A DNA stretch of 64,000 bases, taken from contig JAAEAF010002632.1 in assembly GCA_011037195.1 (NCBI GenBank), positions 1-64,000 of the forward strand. Reading direction: 5' to 3'. The notes below the pieces were generated by a model, which made no database searches, was not told the DNA's origin, and saw only the letters and a program-made list of their open reading frames with translations. Position 1 is the stretch's first letter; every line of letters begins with the position of its first letter. Of this stretch, positions 10,143-22,300 are shown piece after piece. This stretch comes from Triatoma infestans (Eukaryota > Arthropoda > Insecta > Hemiptera > Reduviidae). The translations under genes were made by a program, and so were the position numbers.

Positions 10143-10260
10143 CATCTCCGCGGGTTTCGGGTGTTCGCCCACCTTCAGGATGCGTTTGTCAGACAGTGTG
10201 ATAACACAGACTTGCATAGAGCAAATTCAGTGACTGGTCTTTTTAATTGTATTTAAAAAC
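10143..10260 (-). repeat. HHR family 1, single arm
   Basis: Same arm as in 9399-9740: GGGTTTCGGGTGTTCGCCC, ACCTTCAGGATGCG and CAGACAGTGTGATAACACAG, ending in the CTTTTTAATTGTATTTAA block shared with 9580-9605. The helix III palindrome is decayed. Outer end is replaced by the microsatellite. Confidence 0.65.
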
Positions 10261-10369
10261 TAGACTCTTAAACCAGGTCAAGAGGGTGTAATGACATATC
10301 AGGGTCATAGCCATGTCAAAGTGGCTCCAGCCATCGCTATCTTCACAAAGGATGGCAGGAAGAAAGGAT

Positions 10370-10475
10370 AATTTATAACTAGTGGCCCAGCCGGCCGCTG
10401 TCTTCAAGACAAGGGCCGCGGTCAAACAAAAACCCCTTTCAAATACAAGGGGCAATACATTACATCAAAGACAAG
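10370..10475 (-). repeat. Unassigned dispersed repeat (pair with 20525-20665)
   Basis: CTAGTGGCCCAGCC, GGCCGCTGTCTTC, GCCGCGGTCAAACAAAAAC and CCCTTTCAAA recur in inverted orientation at 20525-20665. No coding potential. Element type unknown. Confidence 0.6.
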
Positions 10476-11280
10476 CACCGATAAAGCTGGCCACTGACCT
10501 AAATCACTGGTCACCGAACTAACCAAGGTGGCATGTCTTAGTATCAGTACTTACTTTCACACTGGACAGTGTTGTGAGTGAGACTAATATAAACTTCGCC
10601 CAACTGGAGGAGGGGATCAGTTTATCAGTATCATTATATCAATCATTTTACACGAGTATCATTACAACATCATTTTACAGCAGCAGTTATACTTGAGTTC
10701 CAAGCGCGTCCCTATACAAGGTTAAACTTATAATTATTTTCATAGTTGTGCATATTAGTTTTATTTATTTTAATCGTTTTAAATTATTGTTGTTTATCTC
10801 CTATTTATTTCTAATTATTTCATGTTAATAGTTACCATGATTAAATTATTGTAAAAATATGGTCTATTTTTATAAATTGAAGTGTTAGTAATTCAATCAA
10901 TAACTCTCTAAACTAACTTCCACCTTATAATCCCTCTTCAAGACATCTAACATCATACCTCAGGAATCACGACAATTGATTCCACTACAAGAGGGATATG
11001 GTGATGGTATCTGAGTAGGAAAAAGGAACACGTGTTTGTGTTATTAAAGGGGCAAATTTTCCTTAACATGGAAACAACACGTGGGGGGTCTAATTTTTAA
11101 ACTCTGTTTTGTTGGAGGGAGATTCACTTTACAATTAACTAATCAAATAACTTTAAAATTAAATAACGATTTAAATTAACATAATTAAAAATTAAAGTAT
11201 TAAAATATAAAAATTAAAATAACAATTAAAACATCAAAACAAATAGTCAAGCAATATATATGACAGATACATATGACATA
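10476..11280. other. AT-rich DNA, no gene seen
   Basis: No element boundary or coding similarity recognised apart from the repeat just before it. Confidence 0.4.
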
Positions 11281-11480
11281 CATATATAAATATCTCAAAT
11301 AAAAGTGACAGGTTTATATTTATATACATATATATATATATATAAACCATATATATATAAACCTTCATATATAAACCTATTACTTTTATTTGAGATATTT
11401 TTCTGAAAATACTGATTTTAGGGTTTTTTTCTGGAACATGTGTAACATTAGATATTATTCCAGTTTGATGGCAACGCTGT
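11281..11480. repeat. Inverted repeat formed by family A ends
   Basis: ATATCTCAAATAAAAGTGAC at 11291 and its reverse complement near 11375-11400 flank a (TA)n core. The blocks match the 'TTTTATTTGA-A-ATTT' segment of family A, so two family A pieces face each other. Decayed. Confidence 0.45.
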
Positions 11481-13100
11481 CTTCTGGGCTACTACATTCC
11501 ATTGGCCTATGGTGGGAATAACAACCTTTTATTTCTGCTTTTTTTTTGTATAGCAAACATAAATCATTGTATTTTTGTTGATCATCTGTAGTTTTTTTAA
11601 TAGATGGGGAAGGTGAAAAAGATAAACGAATAAATTAACTGTGTATTGAAGGAGAAACGATCGACCGTGCCGTAATCTTACGGGTTGCAAGAAAACTACT
11701 TGCAATACAGGCACCACTTTATGGGCAAATTCCAACTTGGTAGAAAATCAAGTCAATTTTATAATTGCATAAAATTTGAGTGTTTCACATTAGATTCTTG
11801 TTGTTAATGTAACGTTTTTTCGTCATCACTTTTTCTACGGCTATTTCTATAGTCACCACAATATTTTTCTTCCGGTTCTGTAAGCATATGTTCAGCTCTG
11901 TGGATTAATAAAAAAAACCTACATATTACGTTTTATACCAAATTAATTGTCTATTCCAAATTCTATAGAGAAATGATTAATTACACAAAACATATACTCA
12001 GGAATATGATATTAAACTCATATAATGGGGATGGAACAGAACTGGAAGAAGATATAGGATGAGGGATTGAATAGTTTTATGTTGTGGCAGTAGTAGCGGA
12101 TGAACACGAATGTACGTGGATTTGAAGCGAAACAGGTACGGGAGAGAGTAAGAAGAGGGGAGGCCAGGAGGCATAGCTTCCACGACCTCTACTCACTATG
12201 TTATGTAGTAATCAATTGTGACGCCGGTTGAAGACAATAGCAGGGCACACCATGTATTATACCAAACAATACATCCTGCAATACTATGTGCGCGCGATAT
12301 ATATATAACAATAGCAGCCTCCAATACTCTGACCTCCATGTCAGCCAACACTTTCAAAGACCAGTCCAGGCTTGCTAGCCTAACCACCAAACAAACTATG
12401 ACTTATTAAATAGCAATCCCTCCCTCTTTTCATACAAATTGTTTATCCCTTTATATTTAAATTTTATTAATAACAAAATACTCAAGTTTATAATCCTTGA
12501 TTAAATTTAATAAATATATTTTGTTTTGAAAATAACATTTTAGTCATGATGGTAATAAACAGAAAACAAATCAACAGAAACTCTGGCTTTTTAAGTGAAA
12601 ATATTGTTATTCCATTGTTAACTCCATAATGGAGAACAATACTTTTTATGTCTCTATGGCACGATCGTCCAAAAAACACAAATCTAAAAATAATGGTAAT
12701 AACGAGAAGATGGACAGACAGCCTGAAGAAGAAGGAAAAGGAAGACAGATTCTAAACATAAACGGAATCAATTATAAAATGAGGGAGGAAAACTGACAAA
12801 AAAAAATATTCCGTGAAATTGCTCCAACAATTCAAAAGAAAATTTCTTAAAATCAATTACAGGGAAGTCAGATAACTCTTAAATGAAAGTCTTGAAAGGT
12901 TAATGTAAAGAGAGAGAGACTGGTCCTTTTTATTTGAAATTATAAACAACATTTTTACCCTTACTTATTGGAACAAAAATCAACTTTTATGTCCTAACGA
13001 TTTCACAGAGGTTTTATCATTTGCAAGATGATTTTTTTAAGTGTAATGATAATAGTCGAAGATGTCTCGTTCGTTCTATCAGCAAATTGAATATGTATCT
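11481..13100. other. Unassigned DNA with a weak family A trace
   Basis: 11740-11900 has the GAGTGTTTCACATTAGATTC end of family A and a CTTCCGGTT block. The rest shows no coding similarity; short frames at 11998-12409 resemble nothing I know. Confidence 0.4.
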
Positions 13101-13109
13101 GTCGGAAAG

Positions 13110-13300
13110 TTTTGAATGTTCTAATTTTTTTTTTAGGGATCAACATAGGACCTGATACGATGTTTCTGTTAGAATCCGAAACCGGAAAGTGCACCTTTAC
13201 TGGATATTTTTTGGGGTTTTGCAATTTTTTTTTCTTTCTGGGAAAATTGATTTTTGTGTTGTTGGAAAAAGAGATGATTCGAAACTGCCCTCTCTAAAGG
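13110..13300 (+). repeat. Family A fragment
   Basis: Carries GGACCTGATACGATG, GAAACCGGAAAGTGCACC and GGGAAAATTGATTTTTG, matching the unit start at 50.58-50.66 kb. Confidence 0.5.
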
Positions 13301-13304
13301 ACTA

Positions 13305-14316
13305 CTGTAATTTATTTATTTATTTATTATATTTTTTATCAACAAACGGCGTAAGCCTTATGGTTGAAGTCATTACATGTAATACATACAGTGATACATA
13401 AATATAATAATAGTAAAATAATACATGCAGTAAATCTTCAAATAATGCAAAAATGTTTTTTGAAAAGTCCAGATGCCATTTGGAAACCCACATCACTAGG
13501 AATATACTCATTCCATGACCTGCATATTCTACAAATGACGTCAGCGTTGAACAGCGCATTAGTCTTAACGGCAGGGACCACGAAATGCGAAGTACTGCGC
13601 AAGCAGCGAGGTGGTACATGAAAAGGAATGGCAGCAAGTAGCTCCATGCAATCAATTTCGCCATTCAAGAGCTTCTTCAAGAATAAAAGACCAGCATTAC
13701 GTCTTCTAGACTCTAAAGAGCAGAAATGAGTAGCACCGCTGGGTAACCTTTAGTTAAAAGTCCTGATGAAACGGTTTTGTATAGCTTCCAGTCTAACTAT
13801 ATCCTTCTTAGTGTAAGGATACCAAATCAATGACGCGTACTCAAGAAGGCTTCTAACGTATGCATTGTACACAGTTAGCACCGCTTTGGGATCTCTAAGA
13901 TCACGAGTGTGTCTTATTACAAAACCCAGTGCTCTCGATGCTTTCCTACAAACATATTCAAACTGTTTCGTGAAAGAGAGGTCATGACTCAGAGAGGAAC
14001 TCCTAAATCCTTCACGTTACGAGTCCTCTCCAATGGTTTGCCATCAATGAGGTACTGACTGATATGATATAAAAGTCCTTTTGCGATAAAAAGAAATGAC
14101 TTGGCATTTTTTAACATTAAGCTCCATGCCATTACTGCAGCACCAGTCAGAAACAATGCGGAGGGTATCTTGAATTATAATGCAGTCCGACTCGGAAGCA
14201 ACTTTATGGAAGAACTTCAAATCATCCGCAAATGAAACAACATCCGAGATCCTTAGTAGTAGGTCATTAATAAAAATTAGGAATAGCCACGGTCCAAGGT
14301 GTGATCCTTGAGGTAA
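13305..14316 (-). mobile_element. CR1/Jockey-group LINE, RT to 3' end, decayed
   Basis: Minus-strand translation runs LPQGSHLGPWLFLIFINDL, then SFADDLKFF (catalytic F-ADD), then an RT thumb with VRSLLEYASLIWYPYTKKD, then a C-terminal region lacking RNase H. It ends in an (AAAT)n tail at 13305-13330. 5' truncated just before the PQG motif; several stops and frameshifts near 13755 and 14040. Clade not resolved (CR1/Rex1/Daphne-like). Confidence 0.82.
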
Positions 14317-15239
14317 ATATTACAATTATTTAGACATTGTATTGATTTAGACATAATATTAAATATATTAGACACCATCCACCTTGATTATCACTAAGGA
14401 ATAAATCTCTACGCCAGCGCTTTTTCAGTCAGCGAGCAGGATTGTCAGGAATCTGGCGGAAAGAAATTTCTTGGACCAGAGCACAAATCCTGGCAAGGAT
14501 TTGTGAAACTTGCGATAACAAGATCGGATCACTTCATTTATATAGGGAATTTCTTCAGGCATATGGATGACTTCAAATGACAAACTAGATCATGTATTAT
14601 AAATATATTCAATATATTGCTAAAATTTTATCATAATTATCTTACAAAAAATCTAATAAACGATATTTTATAAAATAAATATCACTGTTTAAAATATTAT
14701 AACTTTATTGTTATGTAGTATTCTGTAATATTCTCTACCATATTATAATGCATAATTTAGTAGCGGTTGAGATAAACTTCACACAACATATGGTTGTTTA
14801 TATCCATTAGTGGTTTAATATTGTGTTTCATGTTATCTCATGTGATATGCATAATCTTACCTAGTTTGCTGCCGTATATCACTCTCTTTTTCCAGCTTTT
14901 CTGTTTTCTTACCACGATATTTTTATGATTTATTCCAACTAATTTTTTTTTGTTTCTTATCTCACAATTTCCCTCATTTTTAAATATTTTTAGTAAATAA
15001 ATATTAAATTAAATAAATATATTTCAATATATTATAAATTTCTCTGGGAAAATTCATTTTAAGTACACTTTGTGAGAGGGACAGGATTTCCTCTTAAGTA
15101 CCATTTCAGTTTTATTATCCAATTCTTATAATGTAAATAATATTAATTTTTAGAATTGAATATATTATTTTGTTTAAACATTTTTTATTGATTTTTATAA
15201 CTACATAATGTTACATGCAATAAGTCAAACAGATAATGT
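14317..15239. other. AT-rich DNA, no gene seen
   Basis: No coding similarity. A weak family A-like stretch (ATTTCTCTGGGAAAATTCATT) lies near 15040-15080. Confidence 0.4.
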
Positions 15240-15485
15240 GAATAATGTGTGCGTTGGCTAAAGGCCACAGGCACACATGAGCTGATCTACATGAACGCCG
15301 GCCATCCAGGGATGTAGCAGGTAATCGCGAGGCCGTGGACGTTTCAGACGTCGTAATGAGTTAGAGGGGAGAGTTGTGGTTGATAGCGCTTGGACTAGTG
15401 GATTTGAATGAGAAGATAGTTGAGAATGGAAATTTAGATAACGGGACTTGGCTATCGCAGAAACGAAGGGAATTTTAAAGTCGTT

Positions 15486-15666
15486 GTGGTGGTTGGTTCT
15501 GCAGAGCTGGAAAGCATCAGAGACATTTTGCGGTCATCGACCGGTTTTGGGCGATCGCCTATCTTCAGGATGCGTTTTTAGACAGTGTGACAACACAGAC
15601 TTGCACAGAGCAAAGTTAGTGTGTAAACAAAATGAAGCAGGCTACCACGGAAAATGTCTCTGATGA
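15486..15666 (-). mobile_element. HHR family 1 insertion in Jockey
   Basis: Flanked by AATTTTAA(A/G)GTCGTT at 15471-15485 and 15667-15681, a ~15-bp duplication with one difference. Starts with the outer end GTGGTGGTTGG, contains the ribozyme-like centre on the minus strand and GAAGCAGGCTACCACGG at the other end, so it is a collapsed foldback with most of one arm missing. Confidence 0.75.
15535..15572 (-). ncRNA. Hammerhead ribozyme-like motif
   Basis: On the minus strand: CATC (15569-15572) and GATG (15535-15538) form helix I, CTGAAGA is intact, and ACCGGT is intact. The GAA after helix II reads AAA, a change at an essential G, so cleavage is unlikely. Confidence 0.5.
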
Positions 15667-16299
15667 AATTTTAAGGTCGTTAGGGATGGTGTGATTGGAA
15701 ACGTAGAAGGGACCAATGAGAATGGTGTGTAGGATTTTTGGACTGTAGGAATTGAATGTGATATAGGTTTGAAGAAGGTAGGGCTGTCCCATAAGGTTCG
15801 ATTTCCTTAAGTCCAAATAGGGGCTAATAGAGAATAATATAGTTGGCGTTTGTAATAAAATGTAAGTTTCGAACGTTTGTCTAGAAATTTTTTTTTAGTA
15901 CTTTGTATCTGTTATTCAGTTCAGTTCATTTTAGTTTAGAATGGGCATTTCAGGTTAGTCATTTGTCGAGATTGATACCAAGGTAACGAAATTTTGTGAC
16001 GATAGGTAAGGAAATATGGTTGAAATATATAGGAGGAAGGGTTTTTTCGATTTAATGTGAAGACTATGTAATTAGATTTGAGCTGATTCACCTTGTTTCT
16101 CCACTTTCGGAGCAAGGGTTCGAGAATGTTGAGATGGGATTGAAAATGGCGAGTTGATATGACGGTATCATTATTAGGGGATAGGATGGCCGGATCGTCG
16201 GCGAATATGAAGGTGATAGTATTATTATGTAGTGGGAGGTCAGCAGAATTGAATGTGTAGTTGAAATACCGAGTTTGAAAAAATCGAATGACCGGTAGT

Positions 16300-16560
16300 G
16301 CATTTTTACTAAAAAGTATTTTTAAGTTTTCTGTTTTTTCCTCTAAAACGGCTCGAACGATTTCATTTTTAAATAAGAATGTGAACTACACATCATATAT
16401 GGAGTTATAAGTTTTTAATTTGGAACATTTTCTCCGGGTAAAGTGATTTAGCAGGATTTTTGGTTGAGGGGGAAGAGTTAAGTTTTCCTCTCGCATTTAA
16501 TTAACTTCAAAATACATCTATCCGATGAAAACTGTACACATTTCAGGTTGTAACTTTAAA
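16300..16560 (+). repeat. Family A unit
   Basis: Order of blocks: GTGCATTTTTACTAAAAAG, TTTTCTGTTTTTTCC, GGCTCGAACGATTTC, ACATTTTCTCCGGGTAAAG, GGTTGAGGGGGAAGAG. Equivalent to one ~293-bp unit of the 50.3-kb copy. Confidence 0.6.
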
Positions 16561-17461
16561 TAACATTATTCTTGTAATTGGAATCTGAACCTTTTCACTA
16601 AAGTCAATAAGGCTAGTAAACTATTATTATTGGCTAAATAGGGGTAAAGAGAACCTATTCCTAGAATATCCCAACTGAGGAGAGAACATATCTTGGTTGG
16701 TGTAAATCGATAGTTAAGGCGGCTGATATGTAATAATATACAGTGGTGGGAGCAGTAGTAGTAAGGGCCTATATATGCATGCACAGACGTTTGGATAACA
16801 TCACTCATCTCATACCAAAATACTCCTCTACATGTATGTTACTGTAAGTGTTGATGGAATGTTACTATATAGGCCGGATGGGAGGAGAATTGCTCTTGCT
16901 AGCTTGGGTCTCTGCACAGTGTGTCTGTGTGCCAGTGTCTGTGTGTGTGTGTGTATGTGCGCGCGCGCGCGAAGAGAGAAGCAGTTCTCTGTGTTATAGC
17001 CTTCCAAATGTTTAGCACGTTCCTAGTTTATCTTACAGTTATAGTTATACAGCACTGCAGGCTGGGGAAGTACCATGTAAGAGATGGACGACAACGGAGG
17101 CGGTGGAGGCGGCCAAACGTGAACAACATTTCAGCTAATATATATTGCATAATCAAGTAATATATCAACATACAACCACCCATACATACATACATACATA
17201 CATATATACATACATACACATATAAATAAGGTTTACAATCATTACATATTATTACATTTAATATATAATATAATACCAATTAATATACTATAATTCCAGT
17301 ACTATTAATTACTACAGTTATTACTAGTAATTTGATTTAAATTTTAGCCCTCACAATAGACTAAAGAGGTAGGAACTAAACAGAAGATTTAAACTTCTTT
17401 CAAGTCTGCGATGTTCTAAACTTATATATGAAAAAAAGACATATAACAGTGATAAAACCCT
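16561..17461. other. Unassigned DNA with microsatellites
   Basis: Holds (TG)n/(GC)n at 16920-16970 and (CATA)n at 17185-17225. No gene recognised. Confidence 0.5.
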
Positions 17462-17757
17462 TATGGACTTGGTTTGTGGTCAACCAAGCATTCCAATTCC
17501 TACCGTATCCAATCCTTCCAAGCTGAAGTCCTTCGGAAAATCACCAGTGCTCCTTACTATGTCTCCAATCTAACCCACCACACTAATCATTAAATTTCCC
17601 TTTGTCCACCAGCTAATAACATCCCGTTATAATAATTTCCATGATTCCACACCTGCCCATCCTAACCCTGATATTCAAAGACTTCTCCACTCTTTCTATC
17701 ACTGATAATCCTCCCAGAAGATTAAAACGGCGCTGGCCTCGGGGTTTCATCAAGAAG
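17462..17757 (+). pseudogene. Jockey-clade LINE, C-terminal fragment
   Basis: Different frames give IQSFQAEVLRKITSAPYYVSN, LT-HHTN and, at the end, KRRWPRGF, matching the end of the Jockey protein at 23.0-23.9 kb (SKLLRQIFDAPFYVSN, then PPRRL-R-WPRDF). Multiple frameshifts. Confidence 0.65.
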
Positions 17758-17914
17758 TAACCACCACTTCTCTGAAAGGACCCTTAGGTAGGCAAAGGGC
17801 GAATCGAGTCGGTGATTAAGCGTAGCAGGGTCGAGCGAGATATAGGGCCCTAGCAGAAAGAAAGAAATGGCAGTAGCTGGTAGAATGAGGCCTCCCCCGC
17901 AATATATCTCGCGA

Positions 17915-18180
17915 TGTAGGAGTGGCAGCGTTTCGCGTGATGACTGGGCACGACTATCCGCAAGCTCATTTATACAGGATCGGCGTGGTTGAGAATGAAC
18001 AGTGCCCACTATGCCAGGAAAGGAAAATTGATGCAGAATACCTTGAAGTTTGCGCAACTCTGAAGGATGTTCGCGAATCCGGCTACCGTGTGGTTCGGCA
18101 ATGCAGCAGCCTACATGAGACTGTTCAGCAGCAGGACAGGTATGGCAACGCTGGCAGGTGGACGCTGGATTAAAAAAAAA
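17915..18180 (+). pseudogene. RNase H-type LINE, C-terminal knuckle and tail
   Basis: The open frame from 17922 gives VMTGHDYPQAHLYRIGVV and then CPLCQERKIDAEYLEVC (C-x2-C ... C with the His replaced), followed by an A-rich tail at 18171-18186. It is closely related to the end of the LINE at 25.8-28.7 kb (LATGHDYLQAHLARIGVV). 5' truncated; the ATG is incidental. Confidence 0.75.
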
Positions 18181-18490
18181 ATAAAACTTCCCTGAAAATA
18201 AAAATAATTAAAATTACAAGGGAGTACCTCCATTGGGAGGAATCTCCCATCTTCTTTTTTTCCATGACCATGTCAATCTCTCCTATATCCAACAGATTCG
18301 CATGTAATACAATGAATGTACTGTTGTGAATATCAGGAAAGGGGACAAAAAATAAATAATTAAAATAAAATAAATTTTTTTTATTATTTTTAAAAGATAT
18401 TCACTTCGTCATAATACTACTTCAAAAATTCTAAGCTCTTGAGAATCTAATGGTTAACGAAGTCTAAGTCTCCCTTCCCACTGCCCTCCG
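18181..18490. other. AT-rich DNA, no gene seen
   Basis: No recognisable element apart from the A-rich end of the preceding LINE. Confidence 0.4.
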
Positions 18491-18833
18491 GCCAAATTTT
18501 TAGCTTTGTCTTGCTTCGGGAAACCATTCAACGCTTCTTCCCCTGCTTTTCGACAAAAAAATGGAGAAGTCTACACTTGCCAATATTCGCTGGACATGCA
18601 ATAAATTTTGAAGACACCCAACTCCTAAACAATATTACATAAACCAAAAGGTAAACATTCTTATGAAAGTATCGTAAGAGAGGCAGTGGAGATTGAGAAG
18701 AAGGAAAACTGTCTAAATGCGATGGACTCTGTCTAAGCAAACCATGGATGCCCCTGCTCAGGGAAAGGTGTGGAAAAGCAGGGGAAAAAAGTTGAATGGT
18801 TTTTCCGAAGGAGAACAAGGCTGACAATTTGGC
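18491..18833. mobile_element. Foldback/MITE-like element
   Basis: 343 bp with ~60-bp imperfect inverted arms. Shared blocks are GCCAAATT, TTGT, AACCATTCAAC and TTCCCCTGCTTTTC, the right arm in reverse. No transposase, no clear target duplication. Superfamily unknown. Confidence 0.6.
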
Positions 18834-18905
18834 AGGATGGGAGACTTGAACCTCGTCACCCGCCAGCCAACCGTAGGTAAGAAAGAGAAAATTAAGCCCG
18901 GCCCA
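18834..18905 (-). repeat. Possible tRNA-like repeat (family 3)
   Basis: On the minus strand a B-box-like GAGGTTCAAGTCTCCC lies downstream of CTTAATTTTCTCTTTC. A diverged relative at 39728-39825 keeps CTTAATTTCCCCTTTC and GACGAGGTCGAAATCGCCC. A-box support is weak. Confidence 0.35.
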
Positions 18906-20524
18906 CTACTACAGTAAAAATAGACAAGTCATGATGGCGGAGGAAGAAGCCTCGCCCCTTCTCTACCAAAGTTCATTGCTCCATTAGCTTTCAAATTGTA
19001 ACCACCCTGAAGAGAAGGCTTATTGCAACATGGGCAAAACGTCGTGTTTTCTAGCAAAAGCCACTGACGCGGTTTCAATCAGGAAACTCAAAAGTTTTTC
19101 ATGAAAAATGGCCGCGGAAACCTAAAAGATAATAAAAGAAATTCCTCAACATCTTATCCACCATTTCACTCAAAGGAAGTTAAAATAAGTCTTCCCGAAA
19201 ATCCTCCAACATGTAGTAATAAAAAAGATAAAAGCCTCATGACCAACTCCAAGAAGGGCAAATGAATGAAATGATTCCAGGAAATGTCACCAGTTTTTAT
19301 CTACTTATTCCATATGTTTCTTAGTTAATTGTCATTTTGTCACTATATTGATATTAGCATAGAATAAAAAATGTAGAAGAGGATTTTCTGAATAATTAAA
19401 GTATCTGTAATATCTCTTTTTAAAATAACATCGTGAAAAAAAATTAATTTTTTGAAATATGTATTCGTAGAAATTCTATTGTACCGTAGGCTAGGCTAAA
19501 TAATTATCTTATACTAAACAAACATCGCTGTAGATTTTATTCATATTCTTCATTTTAAATAGAATGTATGGCCGTTGGCAATATTTGATAAATTTCTTTT
19601 TTCCATTAAAACTAATTTCGAAATGTATAATATTCTTGGAATTGTAGAACATGAAATTGTTTTAAAATGTGGATAGAAGTAAAAATGATAAAATTGTAAA
19701 AAGTTTTATAAGTAGAGCTGAACTCATTAAATTAAACACACACAGTTATTAAATAAAATTAAATATTTGTTTCAACATTTTTTTTGCGACTTTCTGCAAA
19801 AATTATTTTTAAAATTCCAATAAAAAAAAAAATAATAATGGTTTTATTTTTTGTGATTTCCTTTAATTTTTCACGTCCTTTTTATTTCTTCTTATTTTTC
19901 AGATGGGCATTACTTTCTATCAGAGTTCATGTACGGTGGTAGACGATAACAAACATATTCAGTATCTTCTTCTCTAATTAACACACTGAACAAATCCAAC
20001 GCACAAACACGAGAACTAACCCCATCATATCGCTGTATTATAATTATACTGAAAAAAATCCACAAGGTAACCATGGAGCCTATATTTAACTATAAAGTGC
20101 CAATTATAAGAATCTTAAAAATTCTAAAGATAGCAAGGAATGAAGAAATGGGAAAACTAACTATTAGAGTAAAAGAATGAGCAAACTAATATATTGAGAA
20201 CATTTGGATAAATTCTCAAATTTTACAGATGATGATTGTGCGGAAAAGTTAACGTCCAAAAATAAAAAAAACTGGAATGAAGACCTGGGGAGGTAATAAA
20301 AAAAACCACCATCAAGAAATAACAAACAAATAAACCTTTATTTATTAAGATCTTGAATCACCAATGTCCACAATACAGTAACATTTTTAAACGCTCCGCA
20401 CAGAGCTTAAAGCAGAATTGGCTTGATGCTATCTGTAACCTAATTGGAAGCAATTGTGGTAGCGTCGCCATGGAGAAAATATAGCAAGCTAGCATGCTCG
20501 AGCTTTCACGCCAAGCGGACTTCT
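18906..20524. other. Unassigned AT-rich DNA
   Basis: No gene recognised. 20330-20524 read on the minus strand ends in AATAAATAAAGG and could be a retroelement 3' end, but no protein family was recognised. Confidence 0.4.
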
Positions 20525-20665
20525 GTATAATGACCCCTGTTTGAAAGGGCTTTAGCGGCGTCTCTTTAGCGGCGCTCCTATGACCGTGTGTTGACCCTTG
20601 TTTGAAAGGGTTTTTGTTTGCCGCGGCTCTTGACCCGAAGATAGCGGCTGGCTGGAACCACTAGT
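20525..20665 (+). repeat. Unassigned dispersed repeat (pair with 10370-10475)
   Basis: TTTGAAAGGGTTTTTGTTTG, CCGCGGCTCTTGACCC and GGAACCACTAGTTATAA are the reverse complement of blocks at 10370-10475. Contains an internal duplicate (TGACCC(C/T)TGTTTGAAAGG at 20529 and 20593). Confidence 0.6.
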
Positions 20666-21060
20666 TATAATTTTTAGATTTATAATTTAAAAATTATATC
20701 TTTTTCTTCTTGCTATCACATTGCTATCACATTACAGGACGGACCCTATGGTCGGACAGCAAGTCCCATGTCCGTTCCATGAAGTCGGGTGTCAATTTCC
20801 AGATCGGAGGACCATCAGGATTAACCTTAATCTTGACCAAATGGTGCTAAAGATTAAGCGTCTGCAGTGGTTTGCCGTGAATCTACCTGGCGGCCAACAA
20901 ACCAACTGCCAGACTATAATCCAAGTAATTTAAATCGCGGGGTTTTAAATACGCGACAATGATGGAATAGGGTTAATGATCTCTCAAAATATTTTTAGCT
21001 AATGGTCTGTTTGTGTGTGTGCTGAGAAAAAATTATTATTATTCGACTAAATTATTATTA
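20666..21060. other. Unassigned DNA; family A trace at its end
   Basis: 20975-21030 has TTTTTAGCTAATGGTCTGT followed by TGTGTG, the family A 5' signature. Otherwise nothing recognised. Confidence 0.4.
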
Positions 21061-21064
21061 TTAC

Positions 21065-21697
21065 TATTATTCGAAAAATACTCGGTGGCACTGAGGGGAG
21101 AGCGACAGCCAGTTATTACACCATTCGGTCCTGGCACGAACGGTGGCGTGCGGACAGCCGAGGAAGGCGGGCGGAAAGAAGGCATAGCGAGATAAATTAC
21201 TACCTTACCCAGTTCCTTACGCGACACGGGTATTTTACATCGTATCTATATAGGATTGGGAAAGTGGATGATCCGTCATGTCTCTTCGGAGATTCAGTTC
21301 TAGATGATGCCCACTACACTTTCTTCGAGTGCGAAAGATGGGCGGTCAAGAGAAACGGTCTGGAACAGGAATTAGGCCGTGTGACACCCTAGTCCATCGT
21401 GGAGACCATGCTGTCCTACAGGGATTACTGGGTCAAGGAGCTGGTGCTGCGGCGAAAGAAACAGGAGCTAGGCCAACGCCTACAACCGTTGGCTTAAAGT
21501 AGTATCGAGGGAGAAGGAGCATGAAAAGGCTTAACTACGAAGCACCACCCTGATACAATGCGATAAGTGGTCCCAGGGTGGGTTCCAATGCCTGTAAGGA
21601 GGAGTTCAGGTTTTTTTACTAGGTGGGAGTCCCACATATTTGGGAACACTATCCCCGCCTGTGCATAATGCATTTTTCTCCCTCCATAAAAAAAAAT
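21065..21697 (+). mobile_element. R1-clade LINE, 3' end
   Basis: Translation gives WHERWRADSRGRRAERR, then YYLTQFLTRHGYFTSYLYRI, then a knuckle CLFGDSVLDDAHYTFFEC in which the second Cys has become Gly, then a basic C-terminus ending at TAA 21496. One in-frame stop. The 3' UTR has GGTGGGAGTCCCACATAT and an A-rich end. R1-like LINEs have this order. Dead copy. Confidence 0.75.
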
Positions 21698-21714
21698 TAT
21701 TCATCTTTAGGGAG

Positions 21715-22300
21715 GGAGCAAATCCTATGCAGAAAGAAAAACAACAATAAACCAGTTAGAACAAAACTCCCCTGACCCGGGTCTAACCCATCTATGATTC
21801 ACCACAGTCCAAACAATTCAGACCATAAACTTAAAGTGAAATAACTGAACTCTTTTTTCCACAGATATCCTTTTTTCCGACTAAACTTGCTGAACCTAAT
21901 TTCCTCACAACCCATGGTTGGTTGTTTGTTCCCCTTTCTTACAGACTCTACAAAAAAGAGTCTAGCATGAGCATCCATTATGTAGAGGTTGATACATTCT
22001 AAAAACCATAGTACCCAATAAGGAAGGTCTGTGAAAGACATAACAACATCTAAAAGCCCTGTACGGATCCCCAATGAACATATTGATCCCTAATGAGCTC
22101 AATTCAAGCGATGAATGCTGTGAAACTTTTCATGACCGGAAGCTTGATAGATATGTAACTAAAGACACATAACAACAGCAGGTTTGGGTTCAATGAAAGG
22201 AAGAGCAGAGAAGCGCTTAAGTTGGAAAACCTATCCACCTCCTCATTCCCCGAAAATTCTCATATGACCTGATACACACACTAAAAACACCATCCTTCAA
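21715..22300 (-). mobile_element. LINE family 1, third and most decayed copy
   Basis: On the minus strand the 3' part matches 3617-4262 and 6448-7094: GGGTTGTGAGGAAATTAGGTTC, reading GCEEIRF, and an LYIMD stretch for LYIMGL. The knuckle is destroyed. Ends near 21715 with the GGATTTGCTCCCTCCC 3' block. Confidence 0.65.

Larger units (their letters stand above)
15240..16290 (-). mobile_element. Jockey-clade LINE, RT fragment, interrupted
   Basis: On the minus strand from ~16270 down: SADLPLHNNTITFIFADD (catalytic FADD), a WRNKVNQLKSN stretch, a region with RYLG lost, then SKILHTILIGPFYVSNHTIP and the C-terminal part shared with the copy at 38.9-39.7 kb. Many frameshifts. The HHR-type element at 15486-15666 is inserted in it. 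Confidence 0.75.

Noticed and set aside
12196..12409. Overlapping frames on both strands
   Set aside because: Short, overlapping in antisense, with no recognisable domain.
20721..20933. 70-residue frame possibly encoding a zinc-binding protein
   Set aside because: Only two Cys near the start, no family pattern, and no support from flanking sequence.
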